This document shows positions 36,524 through 44,813 of a stretch of DNA of 64,000 nt, one piece after another. The stretch is taken from positions 1,174,156 through 1,238,155 of the forward strand of contig NZ_QSNT01000003.1 of the NCBI RefSeq assembly GCF_009498525.1, given 5' to 3'. Source of the stretch: Rhizobium sp. ICMP 5592 (GTDB taxonomy: Bacteria > Pseudomonadota > Alphaproteobacteria > Rhizobiales > Rhizobiaceae). A program made the translations under genes and the position numbers. The first letter of the stretch is position 1. Every line of letters starts with the position of its first letter. A model generated the notes under the pieces. It saw only the letters and a program-made list of their open reading frames with translations, did not search any database and was not told the DNA's origin.

Positions 36524-37258
36524 TCAAAGCGCCACCTCCTCGCGCCGCTCCACCACCACACCAATCGTCCTGACCCAGGCCCGCGCGATCGCCAGCCCCG
36601 CTGTTTCCGCCACTACCGCATGTTTCGCGGCGATCTCGGGAAAGCGTTCCAGCCAGCCGGGCTCAATGCGCTCGATCGTCTCCTTGAAATCCCTCCGCCA
36701 GCCGTCGATTACATCGGCATTGGCCTCGAAATGGAACTGCGTGCCGTAGGTGGCGCGGCCGATGCGGTAGGCTTGATTGGCTGCAGTGCTGTTGGTGGCA
36801 AGCCGCATTGCCTCTGCGGGCAATGTGAACGTATCGGAATGCCATTCGAAGATGGTGAATTCGTCACCGACATCAGACAGCAGCGGATCGGCCTTGCCCT
36901 CCTCGGTGACACCGACTGTCTTCCAGCCGAATTCGCGGGCGGCACCGATGAGGTTTTCGGCCTCATAGGCGCGCGCCAGGATCTGGCTGCCGAGGCAGAT
37001 GCCGAGCACGGCTTTGTCGGCTTCCGTGAAGCGGCGCATCAGTTGCGCCAGCTCCGGCAGATAGGGGTGGGTTTCGTCATCGCGGGCATTTTGCTCGCCG
37101 CCGAGCACGACGAGCGCATCATGCACCGCCGGATCCTGCGGAAGAGGCTCGCCATCCCACGCCCGGAACCATTCAAGCTCTGCCCCCGCCTCCTTCAGCG
37201 CGATGCCAAGGGCGCCAAGCGGCGTGTTCTTCATATTCTCGACGATTGCGACCCGCAT
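36524..37258 (-). CDS. Class I glutamine amidotransferase domain protein
   Basis: A 244-residue stand-alone amidotransferase. The triad can be placed at C88 (VLGICLGSQILARAY), H176 and E178 (YGTQFHFEANAD). No synthetase domain is attached; the group resembles GuaA N-terminal-like proteins such as those cleaving gamma-glutamyl compounds. ATG 37258 gives MRVAIVENMKNTPLGALG. Substrate unknown. Confidence 0.9.
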   Translation of the reverse strand: MRVAIVENMKNTPLGALGIALKEAGAELEWFRAWDGEPLPQDPAVHDALVVLGGEQNARDDETHPYLPELAQLMRRFTEADKAVLGICLGSQILARAYEAENLIGAAREFGWKTVGVTEEGKADPLLSDVGDEFTIFEWHSDTFTLPAEAMRLATNSTAANQAYRIGRATYGTQFHFEANADVIDGWRRDFKETIERIEPGWLERFPEIAAKHAVVAETAGLAIARAWVRTIGVVVERREEVAL

Positions 37259-37380
37259 TCTCGTAATTCCTGAAAGACAATCCTGCGAAAGATGACCACG
37301 GGCGGATCGGCGGCGCAAGAGCGGGGCGCTTGCGGCCGGCCAAAGCTGAGCCTAAATGTCAGCAAACAACGAGGAAACCG

Positions 37381-37677
37381 ATGATGAGCGACAAGCCACG
37401 GATCACCATTCTCTATTGTACCCAATGCAACTGGTTGCTGCGGTCCGGCTGGATGGCGCAGGAGCTGTTGCAGACCTTCACCGACAGCCTCGGCGAAGTC
37501 GCGCTGATCCCCGGCACCGGCGGCGTCTTTGAAATCCGTATCGACGGCGAGTTGCTGTGGGAGCGCAAGCGCGACGGCGGCTTTCCGGGGCCGAAGGAGC
37601 TGAAACAGCGGGTGCGCGACATCATCGATCCCGATCGCGATCTCGGCCACACGGACCGCGCATCGCTGGAAAGCTGA
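37381..37677 (+). CDS. Rdx-family (SelW/SelT/SelH-like) redox protein, cysteine form
   Basis: A 98-residue thioredoxin-like protein with a C13-T-Q-C16 redox motif at the end of the first strand (RITILYCTQCNWLLRSGWMAQELL), where animal homologues have selenocysteine. The rest (FEIRIDGELLWERKRDGGFPGPKELKQRVRD) is typical of the family. The role is redox signalling or repair, details unknown. ATG 37381 or 37384 could start; both follow GAGGAAACCG. Followed by a terminator. Confidence 0.93.
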   Translation: MMSDKPRITILYCTQCNWLLRSGWMAQELLQTFTDSLGEVALIPGTGGVFEIRIDGELLWERKRDGGFPGPKELKQRVRDIIDPDRDLGHTDRASLES

Positions 37678-37690
37678 CGGACATTCTGGA

Positions 37691-37727
37691 GGAGGCGCGG
37701 CCCAAATAGGCGCGCCTCCGTTCCTTT
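37691..37727 (+). terminator. Rho-independent terminator after the Rdx gene
   Basis: GGAGGCGCG (37691-37699) pairs with CGCGCCTCC (37711-37719), followed by GTTCCTTTATTT. Confidence 0.8.
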
Positions 37728-37866
37728 ATTTGTCTTTTTTGCCGAAACCCGTCGTGTTGCCGGCCTGTTTGACGGCAAAACCCGGCTGCGCCTTTGGAGC
37801 TTCGACGGATTTGTCCTTCTTGGGTTTTCGTGTCTCGCGATTGCTTCTTACCTGACCCTTGGCCAT
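37726..37866 (-). CDS. Small basic protein, 46 residues, unknown function
   Basis: MAKGQVRSNRETRKPKKDKS and a C-terminal half ending TTGFGKKDK: a short, lysine- and arginine-rich, probably disordered protein. GGGAGCTTGAA precedes the ATG at 37866. Proteins of this type are widespread in Rhizobiales, as I recall, without known function; a nucleic-acid contact is possible from charge alone. The alternative longer start at 37944 has no support. Confidence 0.7.
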   Translation of the reverse strand: MAKGQVRSNRETRKPKKDKSVEAPKAQPGFAVKQAGNTTGFGKKDK

Positions 37867-38013
37867 TTCAAGCTCCCTGTTTCGTTCGCGACCCCGTGGA
37901 AGCGATGACAGCTTAGTGGGTCGCCTAAGCCGCACAAAAAGCAAGCGATTTATTTTTGCCTTCGTCTCAAGATGTCAGGAAAAAAGCACGAACCGTCGTT
38001 GAGAGAGCCGGCC

Positions 38014-38439
38014 TTACTGATAGGGCGAGCGGCAGGCCTGAAAACCGTTGTGGAGCGTCGTGTAGAGGTTCGTCCCCGGATTATAGGTTCGATAGCGATC
38101 GGCGCACCACATCTGGTGCCGGGCGCGATTGTCGACCGGCGCACGATAATTGGTTTTTGGTGGGACATAGTTGTTGCGCGGAGGGATGACGATCCCGCGG
38201 TTGTCATAACGATTCCCGCCACCAAGGGCCGGCGGATTGGGGATAGGCTGGCCCGGCCGCCGGTACCATTGCTGCCGCCCGAAACCGAAACAGCCGCGAT
38301 AGTCGCAGAGAACCGATCCATTGGCGCGCGGCGGGATGACGATCGTCGGGTTTTTCGAAGCCGCATAGCCGACATCCAGAGGCAGCAACAAAGCAAGGCC
38401 GAGAGCACAGCCACAGGCGATTTTCGCGAAAACAGTCAT
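38014..38439 (-). CDS. BA14K-family exported protein
   Basis: A 141-residue protein with signal peptide (about 1-26, MTVFAKIACGCALGLALLLP then VGYAA) and a C-terminal BA14K-type motif HQMWCADRYRTYNPGTNLYTTLHNGFQACRSPYQ (about 108-141). BA14K was described as an immunoreactive, lectin-like protein of Brucella. The central part is rich in Pro, Asn and Arg (NYVPPKTNYRAPVDNRAR). A surface or periplasmic role is likely. Confidence 0.86.
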   Translation of the reverse strand: MTVFAKIACGCALGLALLLPLDVGYAASKNPTIVIPPRANGSVLCDYRGCFGFGRQQWYRRPGQPIPNPPALGGGNRYDNRGIVIPPRNNYVPPKTNYRAPVDNRARHQMWCADRYRTYNPGTNLYTTLHNGFQACRSPYQ

Positions 38440-38624
38440 GACGGGCTCCCGTACTGTCGGTCTCGGCGACGCAACATCGCTTCTTCAACGGCTCGTCCTT
38501 GTATTTGGGTTCTCACCCCAGACAAAACCAGTGCCGTAATAGCAGGCATTTGGCCGTCATCGATCAGTTGATCCTTTTCTCGGCTTGTTTCATAAGAAGC
38601 GCAAACACTACGAGGAGATTGCGC

Positions 38625-40055
38625 GTGAGCAGCTTGAAATTCGGCACCAGCGGCCTTCGCGGCCTGTCAGTGGATCTCGTGGGACGGGCGTCGGCCCTCT
38701 ATGCCACGGCCTTTGCCCGCCATCTGCTGAAAAGCGGCCAGGCGCAGCCCGGCGATCTCATTCTCGTCGGCCGGGATTTTCGCGATTCGAGCCCATCGAT
38801 CTCCGCCACCTGCATCGGCGCGCTGAAGCGTGCCGGCTTCACGCCGGTCGATTGCGGCACGCTGCCGACGCCGGCGCTGGCGCTTTACGGGCTGGAGCTC
38901 AAGGCCGCGTCGCTGATGATCACCGGCTCGCATATTCCGGCCGACCGCAACGGCATTAAATTCTATCGCCCGGACGGCGAAATCGACAAGCAGGACGAAC
39001 TGGCGATCAGCGCGGAAGCCGCGGCGATCGGCGACGCGAAGCTGGACGAGACACCCGGCACCGGCGAAGATCGCTCGGCGCAGACCGAAGCTTTGTACTT
39101 CGAGCGCAATATCGCCCTGCTGCCCGCCGACAGCCTCAAGGGTCTGACGATCGGTGTCTATCAGCACAGCACAGTGGCGCGCGACCTGCTGGGCCTCGTG
39201 CTTGCGCATTATGGCGCGCGCGTCGTGCCGCTCGGCCGTTCCGAAAACTTCATTCCCGTCGATACCGAAGCGGTCTCTCCTGAGACCATCCGTCTGCTGA
39301 AGGGCTGGGCGCCGGAACACGGGCTGGATGCGATCGTCTCCGCCGATGGCGATGGCGACCGGCCGCTTCTGGCGGATGAAACCGGCGAGCCCTTGCGCGG
39401 CGACCTGCTCGGCCTCATCGCCGCGAACTTCCTTGGCGCGGAGGTGGTGGTGACGCCGGTCACCTCCAATTCCGGCATCGAAGCCGCAGGCTCCTATTCG
39501 GTCACCCGCACCCGCGTCGGCTCGCCCTATGTCATCGCCGGCATGGATGAGGCGCTGGTCGCCGGCAAGACCAATGTCATGGGCTTCGAGGCGAATGGCG
39601 GCACACTCACGGCCAGCCGCTTCATCATCGAAGGCGAGCCCGTACAGCCCCTGCCGACACGCGATGGCTTTCTTCCGATCCTTGCGACGCTTTATGCAGC
39701 CGCGCTCGCCAGACAGCCGCTCTCGGCCGTTGCCGGCGGCTACCGCCTGCCCTTCGCCGCTGCCGACCGGTTGGAGAACTTTCCGGTCGAAACCAGCGCG
39801 GCGCTGATGGCTTATCTGCGCGCCTCGGATGCGAATCTCGCAAGCTTCCTGGCGCCGGTATCCGGTGTTGCGTCGAAGAGCGATATCGACGGGCTGCGGG
39901 TGACGCTCTCCGATGGCGGCATCATCCATTTCCGTCCCTCCGGAAATGCTCCGGAAATGCGCTGCTATGTCGAAGCCGCGGGAGAAAACGAAGCAAAGGC
40001 CTTGCTGGAACAGGGACTTGGCCTCATCCGCGCCTGGGCGAAAGCCCGGGCATAG
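38625..40055 (+). CDS. Phosphomannomutase/phosphoglucomutase-type phosphohexomutase
   Basis: A 476-residue alpha-D-phosphohexomutase that interconverts hexose 1- and 6-phosphates for nucleotide-sugar supply. All four sites are visible: phosphoserine S102 (TGSHIPADRNG), metal loop D241-G-D243-G-D245-R, sugar-binding GFEANGG, and phosphate-binding RPSGNAPEMR near the end. The start is GTG 38625, seven bases after GAGGAG. NoeK-type rhizobial phosphomannomutases are the likely relatives. It would feed the polysaccharide genes elsewhere in the window. Confidence 0.93.
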   Translation: MSSLKFGTSGLRGLSVDLVGRASALYATAFARHLLKSGQAQPGDLILVGRDFRDSSPSISATCIGALKRAGFTPVDCGTLPTPALALYGLELKAASLMITGSHIPADRNGIKFYRPDGEIDKQDELAISAEAAAIGDAKLDETPGTGEDRSAQTEALYFERNIALLPADSLKGLTIGVYQHSTVARDLLGLVLAHYGARVVPLGRSENFIPVDTEAVSPETIRLLKGWAPEHGLDAIVSADGDGDRPLLADETGEPLRGDLLGLIAANFLGAEVVVTPVTSNSGIEAAGSYSVTRTRVGSPYVIAGMDEALVAGKTNVMGFEANGGTLTASRFIIEGEPVQPLPTRDGFLPILATLYAAALARQPLSAVAGGYRLPFAAADRLENFPVETSAALMAYLRASDANLASFLAPVSGVASKSDIDGLRVTLSDGGIIHFRPSGNAPEMRCYVEAAGENEAKALLEQGLGLIRAWAKARA

Positions 40056-40108
40056 GCCGGGCTTCAACCGCTTTTTTCCAGATTGACACGAAAACTTCAA
40101 AAACCCTG

Positions 40109-40137
40109 TTGACACCGGAGAGCCACCCCCTTACATG
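40109..40137 (+). promoter_or_regulatory. Predicted sigma-70 promoter of tRNA-Leu
   Basis: TTGACA (40109-40114) and TACATG (40132-40137) with exactly 17 bases between, ending 10 bases before the tRNA. Confidence 0.75.
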
Positions 40138-40147
40138 CGTGTCCGTC

Positions 40148-40234
40148 GCCCAGATGGCGGAATTGGTAGACGCGCCAGCTTCAGGTGCTGGTACCCGAAA
40201 GGGTGTGGAGGTTCGAGTCCTCTTCTGGGCACCA
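40148..40234 (+). tRNA. tRNA-Leu (anticodon CAG)
   Basis: An 87-base class II tRNA. Acceptor arms GCCCAGA and TCTGGGC pair, followed by A and an encoded CCA. The anticodon stem CCAGC/GCTGG closes the loop TTCAGGT, giving anticodon CAG (reads CTG). The long variable arm and GGTTCGAGTCC T-loop fit leucine. A short hairpin (CCAACG/CGTTGG, 40245-40263) followed by TTCTTTC may terminate the transcript. Confidence 0.97.
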
Positions 40235-40244
40235 TTCCATTTTT

Positions 40245-40270
40245 CCAACGTTGATTTCGTTGGTTCTTTC
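40245..40270 (+). terminator. Weak terminator after tRNA-Leu
   Basis: CCAACG (40245-40250) and CGTTGG (40258-40263) form a 6-base stem, followed by TTCTTTC. Confidence 0.5.
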
Positions 40271-40675
40271 ATCGATTTTTGTCAGATAAGTTCCCCTTCG
40301 GGGGCAGGGCGGATATCGATGATAATTTCCCGAACAGCATCGATATAACTGTCCCGCCAGCCATTTGGTTTGCGGGCGCGAAATTGCCAAGGCAGCTGCG
40401 CCATCGATCGATGCAAGGACGTCGATCGGACTCCGCATCCTCCGTCAGCCATTCCATATCTGGCACATCATTCCCATGGCCGTTGCGATCCGTCGCATGC
40501 CCCATGCCGCGAATTGCCCATCCGTGACGCTATTCATATAGACAGGCCAAGGTCGCAAAAACATAGTTGCGCGTGACATCTATACGCCTCTTCCTCACGC
40601 TGGCCGCACCGATGTAAGAAATCGGCCTCACAGCGCCGGAAAGTTTATTTAAAACAAAATCTTAGGACGGATTAG
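40271..40675. other. Gene-free stretch downstream of tRNA-Leu
   Basis: About 400 bases with no credible gene on either strand; short open frames lack ribosome-binding sites and protein-like composition. The last 60 bases are A/T-rich (TTTATTTAAAACAAAATC) and probably hold the promoter and leader of the WcbI-like gene. Confidence 0.5.
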
Positions 40676-41536
40676 ATGGAGACATGGCTCCTGCTGTCGA
40701 ACTGCCAAACGTTTGGACTTGCGAATTCCCTGAATTTGCTCAATCCGAAGTTCCATATCGAGGCGGTTGATGTCTATGCGTTCCAGCATGGTATCGAAAA
40801 ATACAGGGCAGCATTGCCCGAATATTTCAGGGTAATCATCCATCCGTATTTCCAGACCATGGATTTCGATTTCACGGCCGCGCGCAATCTCGACATCATT
40901 CCCTCGATAGAGTTCGACGCTTATCACCCCGATATCTGCTATGCGTTTTCGGAAAGCGGCGGCCCGCTCGACGGGCCGATGAGCGCGTATCACTCGATGA
41001 TCGTATTGGCCGCTTATGAGGCCGGATTGTCCGTAGAAGCGACCCGCAAACTGTTTCGGCGGGATGTGTTTGAACGATGCGGCTTCCTGACGCGCTGGGA
41101 AGAAGAGCGCACGGATCTTATCAACAATTTCGCGCAGCATGGGCTGGATATTTCATCCGCCTTCCGGAACTGGTCTCGCGGCGATTCCTTCATGTACTCG
41201 GTGAACCATCCGAAGATTCATTGCGTCTACGATATTGCGCGCGTCTTCATGAAGCGCCTCGGCGTTCAGACTTTCGAAGGCGGCATCGTGCCGATGGACA
41301 ATCTTCTCAAGGGGCCGTGCTATCCGGTCTATCCGGAAATTGCCGAGACATTCGGGGCGCGAGGATCCTACCTCTTCAAGATGCACAATGAATACCGCCT
41401 CATCTCGCTGGAGACATTCATCGATCTCAGCTTCGCCAGCTATTCGCGCTTTCCCGCCGGCACGCTCCATATCGAGAAATCGGTTCGCAGCCGATATGCG
41501 CAGGTGAAGGCCGTAATCGCCGAGGCGGTCGGATAA
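40676..41536 (+). CDS. WcbI-like polysaccharide biosynthesis protein
   Basis: A 286-residue protein beginning METWLLLSNCQTFGLANSLN, which matches the S/G-N-C-Q start of the WcbI family (putative acetyltransferases for capsule and other surface glycans). Other pointers are the central SAYHSMIVLAAYEAG and SVNHPKIHCVYDIAR. It has no signal peptide. The codon and base use look a little more A/T-rich than neighbouring genes, and it stands alone next to a tRNA, which hints at acquisition. The assignment rests mainly on the N-terminal motif. Confidence 0.65.
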   Translation: METWLLLSNCQTFGLANSLNLLNPKFHIEAVDVYAFQHGIEKYRAALPEYFRVIIHPYFQTMDFDFTAARNLDIIPSIEFDAYHPDICYAFSESGGPLDGPMSAYHSMIVLAAYEAGLSVEATRKLFRRDVFERCGFLTRWEEERTDLINNFAQHGLDISSAFRNWSRGDSFMYSVNHPKIHCVYDIARVFMKRLGVQTFEGGIVPMDNLLKGPCYPVYPEIAETFGARGSYLFKMHNEYRLISLETFIDLSFASYSRFPAGTLHIEKSVRSRYAQVKAVIAEAVG

Positions 41537-41615
41537 CGGCACCCGTCCGCCCATTGTTTCCCCGGGACCACCCAACCGGCAATCCCAGGGATGAAATCCG
41601 ACATCGGATTGAACG

Positions 41616-41930
41616 TCAGCCCTTGCGGTTATGCCCCTTGCCCGTGGCCGGCGCGCAAAGCAGCACCTTGCAGCTCGGGTCGTCGGAGGTCGGTACGGAT
41701 ACCTTGGTCGGGATGCCACGGTTCACGCAAGCCGCCGAGTTCGACACATAGCGATCATAGACCGTCAGGTTGCTGACAGTGCTGGAGGGATGCTGCAACA
41801 CGGCTTCGCCTTCCTGGGAGACCTTGTCGCGCACGGCCGCGCAGCTCATGGACGGGGTGTCATAGCGCGATATCGCCATCGCGTTCGAGGCGCACAGTCC
41901 GAATACCGCGACCAACATAATCTTCTTCAT
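41616..41930 (-). CDS. Small exported protein, unknown function
   Basis: A 104-residue protein with a clear signal peptide (MKKIMLVAVFGLCASNAMA, cut after about 19). The mature part has four cysteines (in MSCAAVRD, AACVNRG, PSCKVLLCAP), probably forming two disulphides in the periplasm. I do not recognise the family. AGGAATC-type bases precede the ATG. Confidence 0.75.
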   Translation of the reverse strand: MKKIMLVAVFGLCASNAMAISRYDTPSMSCAAVRDKVSQEGEAVLQHPSSTVSNLTVYDRYVSNSAACVNRGIPTKVSVPTSDDPSCKVLLCAPATGKGHNRKG

Positions 41931-42064
41931 GGGGGATTCCTCTTCTCAGTCATAGACTTCGCTATCAGAAGCACCCTATTATTATGCATCCCATATCATT
42001 TTTGTGACAGTATCGGGCGCTGCCCACAATGTCGCAGGCAGCGCCGTGCTTTCGAAAGCCGTCC

Positions 42065-43984
42065 TTATAGGCTCGGGCTGAGCGGCACGATGGCGGCGAA
42101 CCGCTGCCAGTCCTTGCCCGCTTTCGGCGTCCAGGCGGCTTCGGCGATGGCCGGAAGGCGCGGGAAGACCAAGCGGTTGAAATAGGCGCGCGACAGGAAG
42201 TTTTCCTGCCAGATGCAGGCCTGCACGCCCTTCAGCCGATCCTTCAGCTCATCCGGAAAATCGCCCTCGGCCTCATAGGCATAGGTATGCGCCGGCGGCA
42301 CGGTTCCGGCCCAGCTCGCGCCCGGCTCCTGCCAAGCCTCCGCCTGCACCATGTCGAGATAATAGGCCTGGCCCGGCGTCATCACTACGTCATAGCCTTC
42401 GCGCGCCAGCTCGATGCCGACCTCGGGCTTCTCCCAGGCCATCAGCAGCGTGCCTTCCGTGCCGACGCCGCCGCCATGGGCGACCTCGTTCCAGCCGGAG
42501 AGCTTGCGGCCGCGCTCGGTCAGCATCGTCTTCACCCGCTTCAGGAAATAGGATTGCAGCGCGAAGGTGCCCGAGATGCCCTCCTGCTCCATTAGCTTGC
42601 GCGCCATCGGCGAGGCCAGCCAGGAACCGTTTGCCACCTCGTCGCCGCCGATATGGAGATATTCGGAGGGGAACAGCTCGACCATCTCGTCGAACACTTT
42701 GCCGAGGAATTCGTAGGTGAGTTCGATGGCCGGGTTAAGCGCATTGTTGGGGAAGCCCTGGACGGAATGATAGCTTTCCGGCGCCTCCTGCCCGTCGGTG
42801 AGGTCCGGCAGGGCGGCGAGGGCGGCGGTGCTGTGGCCGGGAATATCGATTTCCGGCACGACCTCAATGCCGAGCGCCAGGGCATGCGCGACGATCTCCC
42901 TGATATCGTCCTGCGAATAGAAGCCGCCAACCGGTTCGGCGCCATTGCCGAGCTGCGGCAGCAGGGGCTCGTCCGGGCCGCGCAGCACGCCGGTCGAGGT
43001 TAGCCCCGGATAGGCCTTGATCTCCAGCCGCCACGCCTCGTCGTCGGTCAGGTGCCAATGGAAGATGTTGAGCTTCAGCCAGGCGAGGATATCGATCAGC
43101 CGCTTCACATCATCCTTGGGCGTGAATTGCCGGGAGACGTCGAGATGGCAGCCGCGCCAGCCATAGCGTGGCTGGTCGGAGATTGTACCGGCGACCGGGA
43201 AGCGGAACTTGCCCGGTTCGCGCCGTGCGCCGTCCAGAAGCTGCGCCAGCGTCGTCAGGCCATAGAAGCGGCCTGCGTCGGTGGAATAGGCAAGGACGAT
43301 CTCGCTGGAGGAGAAAGAAAGCTCATAGGCTTCCTTGGCAAGGGCGGCCCGTTCGACGAAGCGCAGGGGCCTTCCCTGTGGCACGGCGATGAGGCTGAAC
43401 GGCGTATGATTGACGGGAAACAGGCGCTGGAAGAGCGCCTGCGCCGCCGCAACGGCCTTCAGGCTGGCGCCGTCCGTTTCCTTGGCCGGATAGAGCGCGA
43501 CCGGAAAGTCTTCGCCCGGCTTGACGTCGATCGTGGCCGGCCAGGGCTGGATGGCGAAAGGCAGCTCGAGCTTGCCTTCCGGCAGCAACACCGGCGGCGG
43601 CTCGCTGACGCGGCCCTCAAGCAGTAGATTGGAGATGGAGACGTCGATATGGCTGCCGTCGGCAAGCGTCAAATAGGCGGATTTGGCGCCGTCGGTGCAG
43701 TGCTTCGCGACGCGGTGCAAACCGCTGACGCTGAAGGTCCAGCTGTCGCCGGGCGCAACCGACAGGCCGGCGGGCGGAGCGAATTCGTGGAAATTGGCAT
43801 TGCGGCGCAGGAAGACGGCGTTGTCGCACGCCTTGGTATCGATGACGCGCGTCAGCGACGTATAGACGATGCTAAACCCCGTGAGTGGCGCATCCGACAG
43901 ATTGATCAGCGTGAAGGTCAGGCGGCCGTTCGGACCGCCTTCGGGAGACCAGGTGTGTTCGAGATGATAGGAAGCCGGCTGCAT
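42065..43984 (-). CDS. Beta-N-acetylhexosaminidase, GH20
   Basis: A 639-residue glycosidase removing terminal GlcNAc or GalNAc. An N-terminal sandwich domain (about 1-130) and the GH20b domain precede the barrel, which starts PRYGWRGCHLDVSRQFTP. The catalytic pair is D448-E449 in YLHIGGDEVANGSW; other contacts lie in NIFHWHLTDDEAWRLEI and PEIDIPGHSTAALAA. No signal peptide is apparent, so it acts in the cytoplasm on imported oligosaccharides. Last gene of the operon RidA, RpiR, SDR, GH20, with 27 bases from the SDR stop. Confidence 0.95.
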   Translation of the reverse strand: MQPASYHLEHTWSPEGGPNGRLTFTLINLSDAPLTGFSIVYTSLTRVIDTKACDNAVFLRRNANFHEFAPPAGLSVAPGDSWTFSVSGLHRVAKHCTDGAKSAYLTLADGSHIDVSISNLLLEGRVSEPPPVLLPEGKLELPFAIQPWPATIDVKPGEDFPVALYPAKETDGASLKAVAAAQALFQRLFPVNHTPFSLIAVPQGRPLRFVERAALAKEAYELSFSSSEIVLAYSTDAGRFYGLTTLAQLLDGARREPGKFRFPVAGTISDQPRYGWRGCHLDVSRQFTPKDDVKRLIDILAWLKLNIFHWHLTDDEAWRLEIKAYPGLTSTGVLRGPDEPLLPQLGNGAEPVGGFYSQDDIREIVAHALALGIEVVPEIDIPGHSTAALAALPDLTDGQEAPESYHSVQGFPNNALNPAIELTYEFLGKVFDEMVELFPSEYLHIGGDEVANGSWLASPMARKLMEQEGISGTFALQSYFLKRVKTMLTERGRKLSGWNEVAHGGGVGTEGTLLMAWEKPEVGIELAREGYDVVMTPGQAYYLDMVQAEAWQEPGASWAGTVPPAHTYAYEAEGDFPDELKDRLKGVQACIWQENFLSRAYFNRLVFPRLPAIAEAAWTPKAGKDWQRFAAIVPLSPSL

Positions 43985-44011
43985 GTCTGTTCCCTTTATA
44001 ACAACGAGCGT

Positions 44012-44788
44012 TCAATAATGGTCGGACTGTGAGAATGTATGGGCAAGCTCCGCCTGTCCCGCCGTCAGGCCGCAATCGACCGGCAGGCAGACGCCGGTGA
44101 TGGAAGAGGCAAGCGGGCTTGCGAGAAAACCGACGGCATTGGCGACATCGGCGGGATCGACGACGCGCTGCAGCGGATACCAGCGCCGCGCCTCCTCGAA
44201 GACATTGGGGTTGGCCGCTGCACGCACCTCCCAGGCCTGCGTGCGTACCGTGCCTGGGGCTACGGCATTGGCGCGAATACCGAACTTGCCGTATTCGACC
44301 GCGACCAGCCGGGTGAAATGCAGAAGCCCGGCCTTGGCGGCGCTATAGGCGGGGTGGCCGAAGACGGCCATGCCGTTGACCGAGGCGATGTTGATCAACG
44401 ATCCCTTCGACGCCTTCAACATGTTCTCGACGGCGCGGAAGCAGAGAAAGGCCGCCTCGAGATTAAGCGCATTGTCGGCACGCCAGATCTCGGGCGTCGT
44501 ATCGTGCAGGCTGACGGCGCGGGCAGCACCCGCATTGTTGACCAGCGTTTTCACCACGCCCAGCCCGGCCGCGACCTTTGCCATATTCGTGGTGTCGGCC
44601 TCGCTGGTGACGTCGACCTTCAGGGCAGCGAAGCGCTCAGCGGCCCCAAGCTCGCACGCGGCCTCTTCAGCGGCTGTGGCGTCGATATCGACAAGCAGCA
44701 CGATATCGTGGTCATCCGCCAGGCGCCTCGCGATGGCGCGGCCGATATCGCCGGCGGCTCCGGTGACGATGGCGACGGATTTGCTCAT
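44012..44788 (-). CDS. Short-chain dehydrogenase/reductase
   Basis: A 258-residue NAD(P)-dependent SDR. The cofactor motif is TGAAGDIG (9-16), with NNAGA, the serine in INIASVNG, and YSAAK as the catalytic Tyr and Lys. A C-terminal SSITGVCLPVDCGLTA is usual for classical SDRs. ATG 44788 follows AGGGGAAC. The substrate is probably a sugar or an amino-acid-derived alcohol of this catabolic operon. Confidence 0.93.
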   Translation of the reverse strand: MSKSVAIVTGAAGDIGRAIARRLADDHDIVLLVDIDATAAEEAACELGAAERFAALKVDVTSEADTTNMAKVAAGLGVVKTLVNNAGAARAVSLHDTTPEIWRADNALNLEAAFLCFRAVENMLKASKGSLINIASVNGMAVFGHPAYSAAKAGLLHFTRLVAVEYGKFGIRANAVAPGTVRTQAWEVRAAANPNVFEEARRWYPLQRVVDPADVANAVGFLASPLASSITGVCLPVDCGLTAGQAELAHTFSQSDHY

Positions 44789-44813
44789 ATGGCTGTTCCC
44801 CTTTTGATATGCT

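Noticed and set aside
40148..40260. tRNA-Leu as an attachment site of an integrated island
   Set aside because: No second copy of the tRNA 3' end and no integrase gene in the window.
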